Source: Virgibacillus sp. MSJ-26 (lineage in GTDB: Bacteria > Bacillota > Bacilli > Bacillales > Amphibacillaceae). From it: a stretch of DNA of 62,966 nt. Under the pieces are notes generated by a model, which was not told where the DNA came from, ran no database searches, and worked only from the letters and a program-made list of their open reading frames with translations. The position numbers were made by a program, and so were the translations under genes. The stretch is from the NCBI RefSeq assembly GCF_018918075.1, contig NZ_JAHLPW010000020.1:1-62966 (forward strand), read 5' to 3'. Positions 40,619-49,939 of the stretch are shown in pieces (position 1 is the stretch's first letter; each line of letters begins with the position of its first letter).

Positions 40619-41661
40619 AAATGATTATCCAACATGTCGTTATAGCCGCTTTTTTTAGTTTGTTTATTGCTTTTATTTTAATTGGTATAACCTTTGTCAC
40701 TTTTCCATTGAATCAATGGTCTATGATCATAAACAAAAACATAGGGGATATTCCCTACATTGTCATTGTCGTGATCATACCACTCATGTTAGGAATTATT
40801 TTTGGTTTAAGTTATGGAATATCTGTACGCCAGAAATTCCAACGTATTCATCGTCAACTGGACGATATTGTAAAAGGCCAAGAACTTATCAGAAATGATT
40901 ACAGTCCTTATAATGAACTCGATGACATTCAGATATCACTAGAAAAAATAGAGCGAAAAATCAAGTTGCAAACTGAACAGTCACAGCGCCTTGCAACCGA
41001 ACGAGCAAATGAACGAGAAAAAGGCTTGCAAGCAGTTGTTATCCAAGAACGAAATCGATTAGCTAGAGAATTGCATGACTCGGTCAGTCAACAATTATTT
41101 GCAGCATCCATGCTAATGTCTGCAATTAACGAGTCCGAGCATTCAAAAAGTCCAGCCATAAATAAACAGCTGGAATTAGTGGAGAAAGCAATACACCAAT
41201 CACAACTTGAAATGCGTGCCCTTTTACTTCATTTACGGCCTGTGGCCTTAAAGGGTAAAGATTTACAGAAAGGTGTTGAAGAGTTACTCATTGAGCTTAC
41301 TCAAAAAGTGCCTATGGATATTACTTGGAAGATAGAAAAATTTGATGTCGATAAAGGCGTAGAAGACCAGCTTTTTCGAATTTTACAGGAATCGGTCTCC
41401 AATACACTTAGACATGCAGAGGCCTCGTCCCTTCATGTTATGTTGATTAAACGCGATCACCTAGTGATATTAAGAGTGATTGATGATGGAATTGGCTTTA
41501 ACATACAAGAAATAAAAACAAGCTCATATGGTCTACAAAATATGCAAGAACGTGCTTTTGAAGTTGGTGGAGATCTTAAAGTGATTAGTTTACCTAATGA
41601 AGGCTCAAGAATAGAAGTAAAAGTACCTATCATCCAAAAAGAAGGTGAAAAAAATGATTAA
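40615..41661 (+). CDS. liaS: Sensor histidine kinase LiaS
   Basis: Intramembrane-sensing kinase of the NarL-type HisKA_3 class. Two membrane helices (about 5-30 and 46-66) with a very short extracellular loop, a HAMP-like linker, phospho-acceptor His154 in ERNRLARELHDSVSQQL, and the ATPase N- and G-boxes (QESVSNTLRHAEA, DDGIGF, GLQNMQERA). 348 residues. Confidence 0.94.
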   Translation: MKMIIQHVVIAAFFSLFIAFILIGITFVTFPLNQWSMIINKNIGDIPYIVIVVIIPLMLGIIFGLSYGISVRQKFQRIHRQLDDIVKGQELIRNDYSPYNELDDIQISLEKIERKIKLQTEQSQRLATERANEREKGLQAVVIQERNRLARELHDSVSQQLFAASMLMSAINESEHSKSPAINKQLELVEKAIHQSQLEMRALLLHLRPVALKGKDLQKGVEELLIELTQKVPMDITWKIEKFDVDKGVEDQLFRILQESVSNTLRHAEASSLHVMLIKRDHLVILRVIDDGIGFNIQEIKTSSYGLQNMQERAFEVGGDLKVISLPNEGSRIEVKVPIIQKEGEKND

Positions 41662-42286
41662 AGTGTTGTTTGCAGACGATCATGAAATGGTTAGGATTGG
41701 TGTGTCGTCTTATTTATCTTCTCAACCCGATATAGAAGTCATCGCTGAAGCTGACGATGGTGGTAAGGCAGTACACTTATCTCTAGACCTAAAACCGGAT
41801 ATCATTTTACTTGATCTCGTCATGAAAAAGATGGATGGCATTGAGGCGACAGAGAAAATTATAAAACAATGGCCTGAAGCAAAGATCATTATCGTCACAA
41901 GTTTTCTAGATGATGAAAAAGTGTACCCAGCGCTTGAAGCTGGAGCAACAAGCTATATGCTAAAAACCTCCAAAGCAAGTGAGATTGCTGATGCAATTCG
42001 CTCAACTTATGGTGGTCAATCTATTTTGGAGCCTGAAGTTACTGGAAAAATAATGAATCGAATGCGTGAAAAGCCCATTGACTATTTGCATAATCAATTA
42101 ACAGAGCGGGAGAAAGAAATTTTGTTGCTTATTGCTCAGGGGAAAACGAATCAAGAAATAGCCGAACAATTATTTATCGCTTTAAAAACAGTGAAAGTGC
42201 ATGTCAGTAATATATTAGGTAAACTAGAAGTATCCGATCGAACGCAAGCTGTCATTTATGCCTTTAAGCATGATTTAGTAAAATAA
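41654..42286 (+). CDS. liaR: Response regulator LiaR
   Basis: NarL/FixJ-type regulator. Receiver with Asp9/Asp10 (FADDHE), phospho-acceptor Asp54 (ILLDLVM) and Lys in LKTSKA; C-terminal LuxR HTH LTEREKEILLLIAQGKTNQEIAEQLFIALKTVKVHVSNI. ATG 41654 follows AGAAGGTGA and overlaps liaS by eight bases. Expected target: the lia promoter region near 38681-38745. Confidence 0.95.
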   Translation: MIKVLFADDHEMVRIGVSSYLSSQPDIEVIAEADDGGKAVHLSLDLKPDIILLDLVMKKMDGIEATEKIIKQWPEAKIIIVTSFLDDEKVYPALEAGATSYMLKTSKASEIADAIRSTYGGQSILEPEVTGKIMNRMREKPIDYLHNQLTEREKEILLLIAQGKTNQEIAEQLFIALKTVKVHVSNILGKLEVSDRTQAVIYAFKHDLVK

Positions 42287-42316
42287 AAATTAAAGATTAG
42301 AAAGAAGGGTTTGACG

Positions 42317-43306
42317 TTGAAGTTAAGCATATTAGATCAATCGCCTAAGTCAACTGGAAGTACATCTAAAGAAGCTCTGGAAGCATCGCTTAATTTAGCG
42401 CAACTTGGTGATGATTTAGGATATACTCGTTATTGGATTGCAGAGCACCATGATTTAAATGGCTTGTCATGTCCAGCCCCAGACATTATGTTAAGCATGA
42501 TTGGCTCTAAAACTGATCGTATTAGAATTGGCTCAGGTGCTGTCTTGTTGCCTCATTATAAGCCCTTTAATGTAGCTGAACGCTTCAACTTATTAGCGAC
42601 TTTATTTCCTAATCGTATTGATCTTGGCATTGGTCGTGCACCAGGTGGGTCGGCTGAGGCATCAATCGCTTTGTCAGGAAATTTTCTGGAAAATGTCCGT
42701 CAAGTGCCTGAAGATTTAGATGACCTCAAATCTTTTTTTGCGGGCTCATTCTCTAAGGAAAATATGTATTCAAAAATTGCGCCAACACCTGTACCTGAAA
42801 TCTCTCCGCAAATTTGGTTGCTAGGAACAAGTGAAAAAAGTGGTCAACTGGCAGTGGAGAAGCAATTACCTTATACATTTGGACATTTTATGAGTGAAGC
42901 GAATGGTCCCGAAATTGTTAAAAAATATAAAAATGATATTCATGATGATGACATTTTAAACAATCAACCACCGATTATAGCTGTCTCCGTTATTTGTGCA
43001 GAAACAACAGAAAAGGCACAAAATCTAGCATTAAGTGCTCTAGGCTGGTCTATTCTTGGCGAGAAAGAGTATGATGGCGTACCGTCTATTGATGAAGTGA
43101 ACCGTCATACATTTACTCAAGAAGAGAAAGATACAATGGCAAAGCAGAGAAAAAACATGATTATCGGAAATCCTAAAGAAGTGAAAGAACAACTTGAACA
43201 TCTGCAAGATTTTTATCAAACAGATGAATTTATGATAATTACGATTACACATGACTATGATGCACGAAGAAAATCGTATAAACTACTAGCACATGAAATA
43301 TTATAA
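42317..43306 (+). CDS. LLM-class flavin-dependent oxidoreductase
   Basis: Bacterial luciferase-like monooxygenase fold, about 330 residues. Starts LKLSILDQSPKS, then YWIAEHHD, IGSGAVLLPHYKPFNVAERFNLLATLFPNRIDLGIGRAPGG, the MsnO8/YwcH-like pattern. TTG 42317 is chosen, as GAAGGG lies seven bases before; TTG 42311 is too close. Follows liaR by 30 bases, perhaps by read-through. The substrate is unknown. Confidence 0.87.
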   Translation: MKLSILDQSPKSTGSTSKEALEASLNLAQLGDDLGYTRYWIAEHHDLNGLSCPAPDIMLSMIGSKTDRIRIGSGAVLLPHYKPFNVAERFNLLATLFPNRIDLGIGRAPGGSAEASIALSGNFLENVRQVPEDLDDLKSFFAGSFSKENMYSKIAPTPVPEISPQIWLLGTSEKSGQLAVEKQLPYTFGHFMSEANGPEIVKKYKNDIHDDDILNNQPPIIAVSVICAETTEKAQNLALSALGWSILGEKEYDGVPSIDEVNRHTFTQEEKDTMAKQRKNMIIGNPKEVKEQLEHLQDFYQTDEFMIITITHDYDARRKSYKLLAHEIL

Positions 43307-43340
43307 AAAGACAGTGAAAGACATGTGAGGAGGAATCCGT

Positions 43341-44363
43341 GTGATTGATTTACGAAGCGACACAGTGACAAAGCCAACAAAGGCAATGAGACAAGCAGCT
43401 TTTGAAGCAAAGGTAGGTGACGATGTTTATAATGAAGATCCGTCTATACTAGAGCTTGAGGAGCTCGCCGCAACAATGCTTGGAAAAGAAGCAGCCATGT
43501 TTGTGCCTACAGGAACGCAAGGAAATCAAATTGCTGTACTTACCCATTGCAATCCAGGGGAAGAGATTATTTTAGAAGCTGATTCACATATTTATTTTTA
43601 CGAAGGTGCAACCATTTCAGCTTTTGCAGGTGTTCAACCCAGACCTCTTGCGGGAAAACGAGGGCAATTAGATCCTCATCTTGTGGAAGCATCAATTCGG
43701 GAAGATGACATCCATCAGCCTGAAACGAGTTTGATATGTCTTGAAAATACCCATAATCGTGCTGGTGGAGCTGTTGTTCCATTAGAAAATATGAAGGATG
43801 TCTATCATATCGCTCAAAAAAATGGCATCCCAGTTCATTTAGATGGAGCTCGTTTATTTAACGCTTCGATAGCAAGTGGCATTAATGTTAAAGATTTTGC
43901 TAAATACACAGACACTGTCCAATTTTGCCTTTCAAAAGGTTTAGGAGCTCCGGTAGGATCAATTATTGCAGGCCCTCAGTCTTTCATAAAAAAAGCCAGG
44001 AAATGGCGAAAACGTCTCGGAGGCGGGATGAGACAAGCAGGGATGATGGCAGCTCCAGGCATAGTCGCTTTAAAAACTATGGTCGATCGTTTAACTGATG
44101 ATCACTCAAATGCCGAATTATTAGCGAAAGGATTAGAGGAAGTTGGCGGCTTGTCAATTGAAAATACGGTTGAAACGAATATTGTTTTAGTTAATACAGA
44201 GGGTATTGGAATGAGTGCAGATGAGTTTTTAGATATCCTAAAAGAAATGGATATTCTCGCTGTCAGTTTTGGACCAAACACAGTCCGATTTGTCACTCAT
44301 TTTGATGTATCGGAAGATGAGATTAGGCAAGTATTAGCAAAATTGAAATATCGGTTTAGTTAA
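43341..44363 (+). CDS. ltaE: Low-specificity L-threonine aldolase
   Basis: PLP enzyme that cleaves threonine/allo-threonine to glycine and acetaldehyde. Start IDLRSDTVTKPTKAMRQA, cofactor-binding HLDGARLFNA near residues 166-175 and the Schiff-base Lys199 in CLSKGLGAPVGS. 340 residues. GTG 43341 after GAGGAGG. Last gene of a same-strand run that begins at lia. Confidence 0.95.
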   Translation: MIDLRSDTVTKPTKAMRQAAFEAKVGDDVYNEDPSILELEELAATMLGKEAAMFVPTGTQGNQIAVLTHCNPGEEIILEADSHIYFYEGATISAFAGVQPRPLAGKRGQLDPHLVEASIREDDIHQPETSLICLENTHNRAGGAVVPLENMKDVYHIAQKNGIPVHLDGARLFNASIASGINVKDFAKYTDTVQFCLSKGLGAPVGSIIAGPQSFIKKARKWRKRLGGGMRQAGMMAAPGIVALKTMVDRLTDDHSNAELLAKGLEEVGGLSIENTVETNIVLVNTEGIGMSADEFLDILKEMDILAVSFGPNTVRFVTHFDVSEDEIRQVLAKLKYRFS

Positions 44364-44370
44364 ATTTTAA

Positions 44371-44385
44371 AAACGGGCTGGGACA
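44371..44385 (+). repeat. Solo arm of element B
   Basis: AAAACGGGCTGGGACA resembles the outer arm AAAAGAGGTTGGGACA of copy III at 54216 but no complementary arm follows. The gap 44364-44654 contains no supported gene; the plus-strand frame 44469-44735 (88 codons) starts after a weak AGGA, matches no family I know and runs into the antisense of the next gene. Confidence 0.4.
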
Positions 44386-44654
44386 TTAGTATATAAGAAT
44401 AATAATGAGTCGAGGTAAACTGTCATTGTAATGTCACTTTATGTGCTAAATCGTTCAATATAGGAATTATGCATCGTGAGAGCGTTTATCATGATGTGAA
44501 TCATTCAAAACGTAGAATTACATACCGTGTGGTCACTCATCACGATGATCTTAACAAGGAAGAACAAGGCACTTTAGCAGAAGGCTCACTAGCGATGAAG
44601 AGTGAACTACAATTTTTTATTTACTTGCTGAAAGCGGAGTGTTTTTTAAAAAAT

Positions 44655-45695
44655 CTATTGTCTCAATCTCGTTTTACCTTTATCGTCTATATAAAAATTA
44701 TCAACCTGATTATAGATAGACAAGAGTTCATATAAAATAATTAATTCGGGAGGAAAATAGGTAAGATTTTGATTATCGTTTTCTAAAACTTCTCTATTAT
44801 CCTCCCAAAATAACTTCATAAGATGGTTCTTCTGTTTATCATGTTCACGTTTACTATAGGATGCTGGCCGCCTAAGACTGTACGATAGCTTCGAAATAGC
44901 CTCAAGCAATAATTCCCTTTCCACATTTGTCCATGATATCGATTTTAAAGGCATTTGAATTAAATTATCCAAATGATAGTGCAGTAATCGTAAAGTAGCT
45001 AATTTTGTTTGAATTTCTTGAAACTTTTCTTTCTCCGATCCGACAAGTGGATGGTATTTCGATTCGTCTTTTTGAAATTCAACTAGGCGTTCCGTTCTCA
45101 GTAAACTATTATTTAATCTTCTAACTAGACTTTTATCAAGAATGTCGTCTTCATGTTGTCCTTCTAAAATATCTTGAAAGACCTTCTCAATTAGAATGCC
45201 TGTCTTTTTACTCAAAGTCCTAATATTTAAACTGATTTCTTTTGTATAGTCTGGTGGAAATACAAACATATTAACCGTCGTGGACACAATCAGGCCGACT
45301 GATGTTGTTCCTAAACGAATTAAAAATGAGATGAAAAGATTACTGTGAATGACTTCGACCATGGCGACTGAAGTGAGTGTTGCCACAAGTAAGCCTGCGT
45401 GAAGTCTCAATCTAAAGCAAGTTAATATAGTGAAAAAAGCAGCTAAAGTGTAGGTGATTGGAGAATTCCCAAACAGTGAAATGAAAATCACTGCATAGGC
45501 TGAACCTATAGCAGAGGCAGGAAAACGAACGATACCTTTCTTGATAGAATCAGAAACAGTGGGTTCAATTGTTACGATGGCAGTAATTACTGCAAAGACT
45601 GGGGGCCAATTCAATTGTTCACAAATCCATGCTGTAATAAAAATAGCGATCGCTGTTTTAACAACTCTGTTTCCAATAAATTTTGATTTCTTCAT
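44655..45695 (-). CDS. Aromatic acid exporter family membrane protein (YgaE-like)
   Basis: 346 residues: N-terminal pore domain with about five or six hydrophobic helices (residues 10-150, including AVITAIVTIEPTVSDSIKKG and RLHAGLLVATLTSVAMVE) and a soluble helical C-terminal domain. Matches the UPF0421/ArAE_1 family, distant from plant aluminium-activated channels and AaeB efflux proteins. Substrate unproven. GGAGGATTATGTGA precedes ATG 45695. Confidence 0.82.
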   Translation of the reverse strand: MKKSKFIGNRVVKTAIAIFITAWICEQLNWPPVFAVITAIVTIEPTVSDSIKKGIVRFPASAIGSAYAVIFISLFGNSPITYTLAAFFTILTCFRLRLHAGLLVATLTSVAMVEVIHSNLFISFLIRLGTTSVGLIVSTTVNMFVFPPDYTKEISLNIRTLSKKTGILIEKVFQDILEGQHEDDILDKSLVRRLNNSLLRTERLVEFQKDESKYHPLVGSEKEKFQEIQTKLATLRLLHYHLDNLIQMPLKSISWTNVERELLLEAISKLSYSLRRPASYSKREHDKQKNHLMKLFWEDNREVLENDNQNLTYFPPELIILYELLSIYNQVDNFYIDDKGKTRLRQ

Positions 45696-45971
45696 TCACA
45701 TAATCCTCCATGATAGGTTTTCATTGTATATATTTTTTCAATATATGTTGAAAATTACAACCAAAATAGACTTACTATAATTATATCAGATAAAGATGAA
45801 GTATAATCCACACTGGAATTTTTCACATTATGTAGAAAATTGGACTTAAAAATATTAAATTATTAAAGAAGCGCTTTTTCTCGACAATTATAAATCTTTT
45901 CCCCGCGTATCAGGCGTAATCTATTAATCTACGCTTTAACTTATTAAATAAAATAAGGTTTAATGTCACTT

Positions 45972-46000
45972 TTGAAATACAATTGTAATATTACTATAAT
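45972..46000 (+). promoter_or_regulatory. Promoter of the CwlO-like gene with WalR-like box
   Basis: TTGAAA (45972-45977), 17-base spacer, TATAAT (45995-46000). Inside it TGTAAT-N5-TATAAT (45984-46000) matches the WalR direct repeat TGTWAH-N5-TGTWAH except one base. The gap 45696-46149 has otherwise A/T-rich sequence, giving an untranslated leader of about 140 bases. Confidence 0.6.
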
Positions 46001-46149
46001 ATGAGTGAAATTTTTCTGTGTTATACTACGATTGACCTAATAAGAAAGGTACATAAAAAATACTAATCTAGTTCACTTTACTGCAAATAATAGAAAAATA
46101 CATAGAAAAAAGTGTTTTGCAGATGTGAAGGGGAAGCGAGGAAAGCGAA

Positions 46150-47415
46150 TTGAAAAAACTTGTAGTAACAACAGCCACGGTGATGGTGGTTGGTTTAGGT
46201 AGTGCTTTTTCCACGGATTCTATTCATGCAGAACCAACAACAGAATCAATACAGAATGAACGCGCGGATATAAAAACAGATTTATCTAAAGCTGAAGCTG
46301 AGATTGCAGATGTTTTGATAGATATTGAGGAATTAAATCAAGAAGTTGAAAAGCTAAATAAAGCTTTAGAAAAAAATAAAAAAACTAGAGAGAAAACAGA
46401 AGTAGAAATTGGTGAAAAAGAAGCTGAAATTGAAGCAATTAAAGATGAAATTAGCGTACTAGAAGAAAAAATCGAAACACGCTATGAGATCTTGAAAAAT
46501 CGTGCAGCTTCATTACAGAAAAGTGGCGGGGACATTGGATACATAGAAGTCTTATTTGGTTCAAAATCCTTCAGTGATTTTATTAATCGTGTTTCAGCAG
46601 TAACGAAAATTAGCGACTCTGATCAAGAGTTAATCGAACAGCAGGAAACCGATAAAGCTAAAGTTGAAGAACATAAAGAAAAGGCTGAAGAGAAACTTAC
46701 ACAACTTGAAGAAGAGAAAGTAGAATTAAAAGGTATGGAAGAAACGATAAAAGAGCAAAAGAAAGTTAGTAAGGATAAAGTAAAAGAAACTGAGAAAAAG
46801 GAAAAAGAGTTGAAAGATAAAGTAGCTAAACTAGAAATGGAAGATAGCAGTTTAGCTGCCTTACAAGCAGAAATAGATAGTAACATGAGTGCATCAGCCT
46901 CTGAACAAGAAAGCTCATCTGATAGTGTGTCCAGTAATTCAAATAGTAATAGTGGACAGTTAACAACAATGAGTCATAGTAATAATGGTAACCAGTCAAC
47001 TACAAAAACTGAAAGTAAAAATAACAGTGTTAAAACATCCGGTAGTGGAAATCTAAGCACGGCAATTAATGCTGGTTATGAACATCTTGGTACTCCTTAT
47101 GTATGGGGAGGTAAAGGTCCAGGTGGTTTTGATTGTTCTGGATTTGTTTCATGGGCATATGGGCAAGCAGGTTTGAGTATTCCTTCAAGCACTGGTTTAT
47201 TAAGAAGCGCAGGAACAAAGATTAGCTATTCGAATGCAAGAGCGGGAGACTTAATCTTCTTTGACACAGGTGGAAAGGACAGCCATGTTGGTATTTACCT
47301 TGGAGGCGGCGAGTTTATTGGCGCTCAAAACTCAACTGGATTAGCTGTTGTGAATATTAATAGCAATTCTTATTGGAATAAAGCATTCAAAGGACACGTT
47401 CGTAGAATTCAATAA
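46150..47415 (+). CDS. cwlO: Peptidoglycan DL-endopeptidase, CwlO-like (NlpC/P60)
   Basis: Secreted wall hydrolase cleaving D-Glu-mDAP bonds for cell elongation. Signal peptide (residues 1-27, cut near IHA-EP), long coiled coils (about 32-120 and 150-245), a Ser/Asn-rich linker (245-300) and a C-terminal NlpC/P60 domain with catalytic Cys329 (FDCSGF) and His379 (DSHVGIY). The architecture equals B. subtilis CwlO (YvcE). TTG 46150 after GAGGAAAG. Confidence 0.92.
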   Translation: MKKLVVTTATVMVVGLGSAFSTDSIHAEPTTESIQNERADIKTDLSKAEAEIADVLIDIEELNQEVEKLNKALEKNKKTREKTEVEIGEKEAEIEAIKDEISVLEEKIETRYEILKNRAASLQKSGGDIGYIEVLFGSKSFSDFINRVSAVTKISDSDQELIEQQETDKAKVEEHKEKAEEKLTQLEEEKVELKGMEETIKEQKKVSKDKVKETEKKEKELKDKVAKLEMEDSSLAALQAEIDSNMSASASEQESSSDSVSSNSNSNSGQLTTMSHSNNGNQSTTKTESKNNSVKTSGSGNLSTAINAGYEHLGTPYVWGGKGPGGFDCSGFVSWAYGQAGLSIPSSTGLLRSAGTKISYSNARAGDLIFFDTGGKDSHVGIYLGGGEFIGAQNSTGLAVVNINSNSYWNKAFKGHVRRIQ

Positions 47416-47428
47416 ATAACCTTCACGA

Positions 47429-47457
47429 GGCTCTGGTAATATATCCAGAGTCTTTTT
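47429..47457 (+). terminator. Terminator of the CwlO-like gene
   Basis: GGCTCTGG / CCAGAGTC, 8-base loop, TTTTT. Confidence 0.88.
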
Positions 47458-47567
47458 CTATATCTGCTATTAAAAATAATTTATAAATTCAATGAAAATA
47501 ACTGCTTTAAAAAAGAATGAACAAGTTGTATAATAACTTCGTAAGTGGAATGAGAGGTGTAGATAAA

Positions 47568-48164
47568 ATGAAAAATATAGAAAAATTTAGACAAGCTGAT
47601 TACGATATTGATCCAATATATTTAAAACGTTGGTCTCCTCGTTCTTTTGCAAATAAAGATGTCGATCAACCAACACTTAACAGCTTATTTGAAGCAGCAA
47701 GATGGGCACCCTCAGCAGCAAATATCCAACCATGGCAGTTTATTTACGCAAAGAGTGCCGAAGATCGAGAGACTTTTTTATCATTTATAAAGGATGGTAA
47801 TATATCATGGTGTAAACATGCTCCTGTCTTAATTGCAGTAGTTTCTAAATGCAATTGGCCAAAAGGAAATGATCTAAATCCGACACATGCTTTTGATACG
47901 GGTACTGCTTGGGGATATTTAGCACTTGAAGCAGCCAGAAAAGGCCTTATTGCCCATGCCATGGGTGGCTTTAATCGTGAAAAAGCAAAGCAAGTATTGC
48001 TCTTGCCAGAGAATTATCAAGTACATGCGATTGTTGCTGTTGGGTACCAAGGTTATAAGGAATCCTTAAATGAAAAATATCATGAACGTGAGATACCATC
48101 AAATCGTAAAGCGATAGAAGAATTTATTTATGAGGGTAAGTTTAAATCTACCACACAAGAGTAA
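47568..48164 (+). CDS. Nitroreductase family protein
   Basis: 198-residue FMN oxidoreductase. N-terminal LKRWSPRSFANKDVDQPTL, ARWAPSAANIQPWQF (FMN contacts), central WGYLALEAARKGLIAHAMGGF and the C-terminal VAVGYQG segment. ATG 47568 follows GAGAGGTG; an in-frame ATG 47517 lacks a site. Own terminator at 48170-48205. Electron acceptor not known. Confidence 0.88.
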   Translation: MKNIEKFRQADYDIDPIYLKRWSPRSFANKDVDQPTLNSLFEAARWAPSAANIQPWQFIYAKSAEDRETFLSFIKDGNISWCKHAPVLIAVVSKCNWPKGNDLNPTHAFDTGTAWGYLALEAARKGLIAHAMGGFNREKAKQVLLLPENYQVHAIVAVGYQGYKESLNEKYHEREIPSNRKAIEEFIYEGKFKSTTQE

Positions 48165-48169
48165 TGTTA

Positions 48170-48205
48170 AGATGACTTTCAAGTTAGAGAGTCATCTTTT
48201 TTTAT
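48170..48205 (+). terminator. Terminator of the nitroreductase gene
   Basis: AGATGACT / AGTCATCT, 12-base loop, TTTTTTT. Confidence 0.88.
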
Positions 48206-48316
48206 AAAGCGTTGAGTATAAATTACATCTTTTTTCACACGATATGTTTATAATAAATAATATTCGGGTAAATGAATTCATGTTCGTACATAAAAATAAA
48301 ATGGAAAGGATTCTAC

Positions 48317-49810
48317 ATGAATAAAAAAACTTTTACAAATCCTGTGTTTTTGATCTCAGCGTTAGTTATATTAAGTTTGGTTGTCGTTGGTGCTATTGTG
48401 CCAGAGCGTTTTGGCAGAGTTGCGGAATTACTATTTAATTTTACGACAATTAATTTTGGCTGGTTTTACTTACTGGCAGTATTTATTTTTGTTATGTTTC
48501 TTATCGCTATATCAATTAGTAAGTATGGAAAAATTCGTTTAGGCCCCAAAAATTCTCGTCCAGAATATCCATTTTTCACCTGGATAGGTATGTTATTTTC
48601 AACGGGATTTGGATCAGGGCTTGTTTTCTATGGTGTTGCTGAACCAATGAGTCACTTTTTAAATACTCCTTTCCCAGGATTAGAAGGATTAACAGAGGAA
48701 TCAGCAAGAGTATCAATGGGGTATTCTTTTTTTCACTGGGGCGTGAGCCAATGGTCCGTTTTTGCGATTGTGGGTCTAATTATTGCATTTCTGCAATTTA
48801 GACAAGATAAACGTGGTCTCATTTCGACAGCTATTCAACCAGTTATAGGTAAGAATCGGTTCCTCGGTGGTACAATTGATTCATTAGCTGTGATAGCCAC
48901 TGTTATGGGGGTTGCCACATCACTAGGACTTGGTATACTGCAAATGAATGGGGGATTAAAGAGTGTATTTGGTTTACCCAGCTCAATATGGGTTCAAATA
49001 GTCATCGCAGGTGTTATGTTATTGACCTATCTTCTTTCATCAAGTACCGGTTTAAATAAAGGAATTAAGTGGTTAAGTAATTTAAATTTAGGCCTTTGTT
49101 TAGTTCTATTATTGTATGTCTTTTTTTCAGGACCTACCGTTTTTATTTTAAATTCATTTGTATTAGGCTTAGGTGATTATTTATCAAATTTCATTCAATA
49201 TAGTTTGCGTATTACTCCTTATCAAGGAGCAGCTTGGGTTCAGGAATGGACAATATTTTATTGGGCATGGGCTATTGCTTGGTCGCCCTTTGTTGGAGCG
49301 TTCGTTGCTCGCGTTTCCCGTGGAAGAACAATTCGGGAGTTTGTCTTTGGTGTTCTTGTTGTACCGCCTACAATTGCTTGTTTATGGATAGCAGCTTTTG
49401 GAGGTACAGCTCTTCACAGCGATTTAATAAATGGGACAAATATAGCGGAAGTTGTAGATACAAATCTTGAAGTGGCTCTATTCGAATCCTTTACAAATTT
49501 ACCTTTTACCCAACTTCTATCCATCTTAGCTATATTTTTAATATTTACGTTTCTTGTGACCTCAGCGGATTCGGCTACCTATATATTAGGAAGTATGACT
49601 TCACGAGGAAGTTTAAATCCGAATTTATTCGTTAAGATTGTTTGGGGCGTTCTAATTACAGCGATAGCTATCGTACTGTTACTCGCCGGAGGACTTGAAG
49701 CACTACAAACCGCTTCATTAATATCGGCACTTCCATTCACAGTTATCTTGCTACTGATGGTTATTTCATTTTTTGGGATGATTAAACATATAACTAGAGA
49801 AAAAGATTAG
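48317..49810 (+). CDS. BCCT-family betaine/choline/carnitine transporter
   Basis: Sodium-coupled osmolyte importer of about 497 residues with twelve hydrophobic segments. The BCCT glycine stretch GMLFSTGFGSGLVFYGVAEPMSHF lies near residues 94-117 and the aromatic TM8 signature IFYWAWAIAWSPFVGAFVAR near 312-331. Resembles OpuD. ATG 48317 follows GGAAAGG. Suggests life at raised salinity. Confidence 0.93.
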   Translation: MNKKTFTNPVFLISALVILSLVVVGAIVPERFGRVAELLFNFTTINFGWFYLLAVFIFVMFLIAISISKYGKIRLGPKNSRPEYPFFTWIGMLFSTGFGSGLVFYGVAEPMSHFLNTPFPGLEGLTEESARVSMGYSFFHWGVSQWSVFAIVGLIIAFLQFRQDKRGLISTAIQPVIGKNRFLGGTIDSLAVIATVMGVATSLGLGILQMNGGLKSVFGLPSSIWVQIVIAGVMLLTYLLSSSTGLNKGIKWLSNLNLGLCLVLLLYVFFSGPTVFILNSFVLGLGDYLSNFIQYSLRITPYQGAAWVQEWTIFYWAWAIAWSPFVGAFVARVSRGRTIREFVFGVLVVPPTIACLWIAAFGGTALHSDLINGTNIAEVVDTNLEVALFESFTNLPFTQLLSILAIFLIFTFLVTSADSATYILGSMTSRGSLNPNLFVKIVWGVLITAIAIVLLLAGGLEALQTASLISALPFTVILLLMVISFFGMIKHITREKD

Positions 49811-49811
49811 A

Positions 49812-49847
49812 AAATAATCAGTCAGAATGTATCTGGCTGATTATTTT
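49812..49847 (+). terminator. Terminator of the BCCT transporter gene
   Basis: AAATAATCAGTCAG / CTGGCTGATTATTT with one G-T pair, ending in TTTTTT. Confidence 0.88.
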
Positions 49848-49939
49848 TTAGAAAGCGTCTTGCTAACTTTTTAAACTTTCTAAAATGTGTTACAATATCT
49901 TAAATAGTATTTTAATGACATGAAGAAGGTGACCATAAA

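Noticed and set aside
44469..44735. 88-codon frame between ltaE and the exporter gene
   Set aside because: Weak ribosome site, no recognisable family, its end is antisense to the next gene; possibly debris.
45696..46149. c-di-AMP (ydaO-type) riboswitch before the NlpC/P60 gene
   Set aside because: The leader is A/T-rich and lacks the conserved blocks of that riboswitch.
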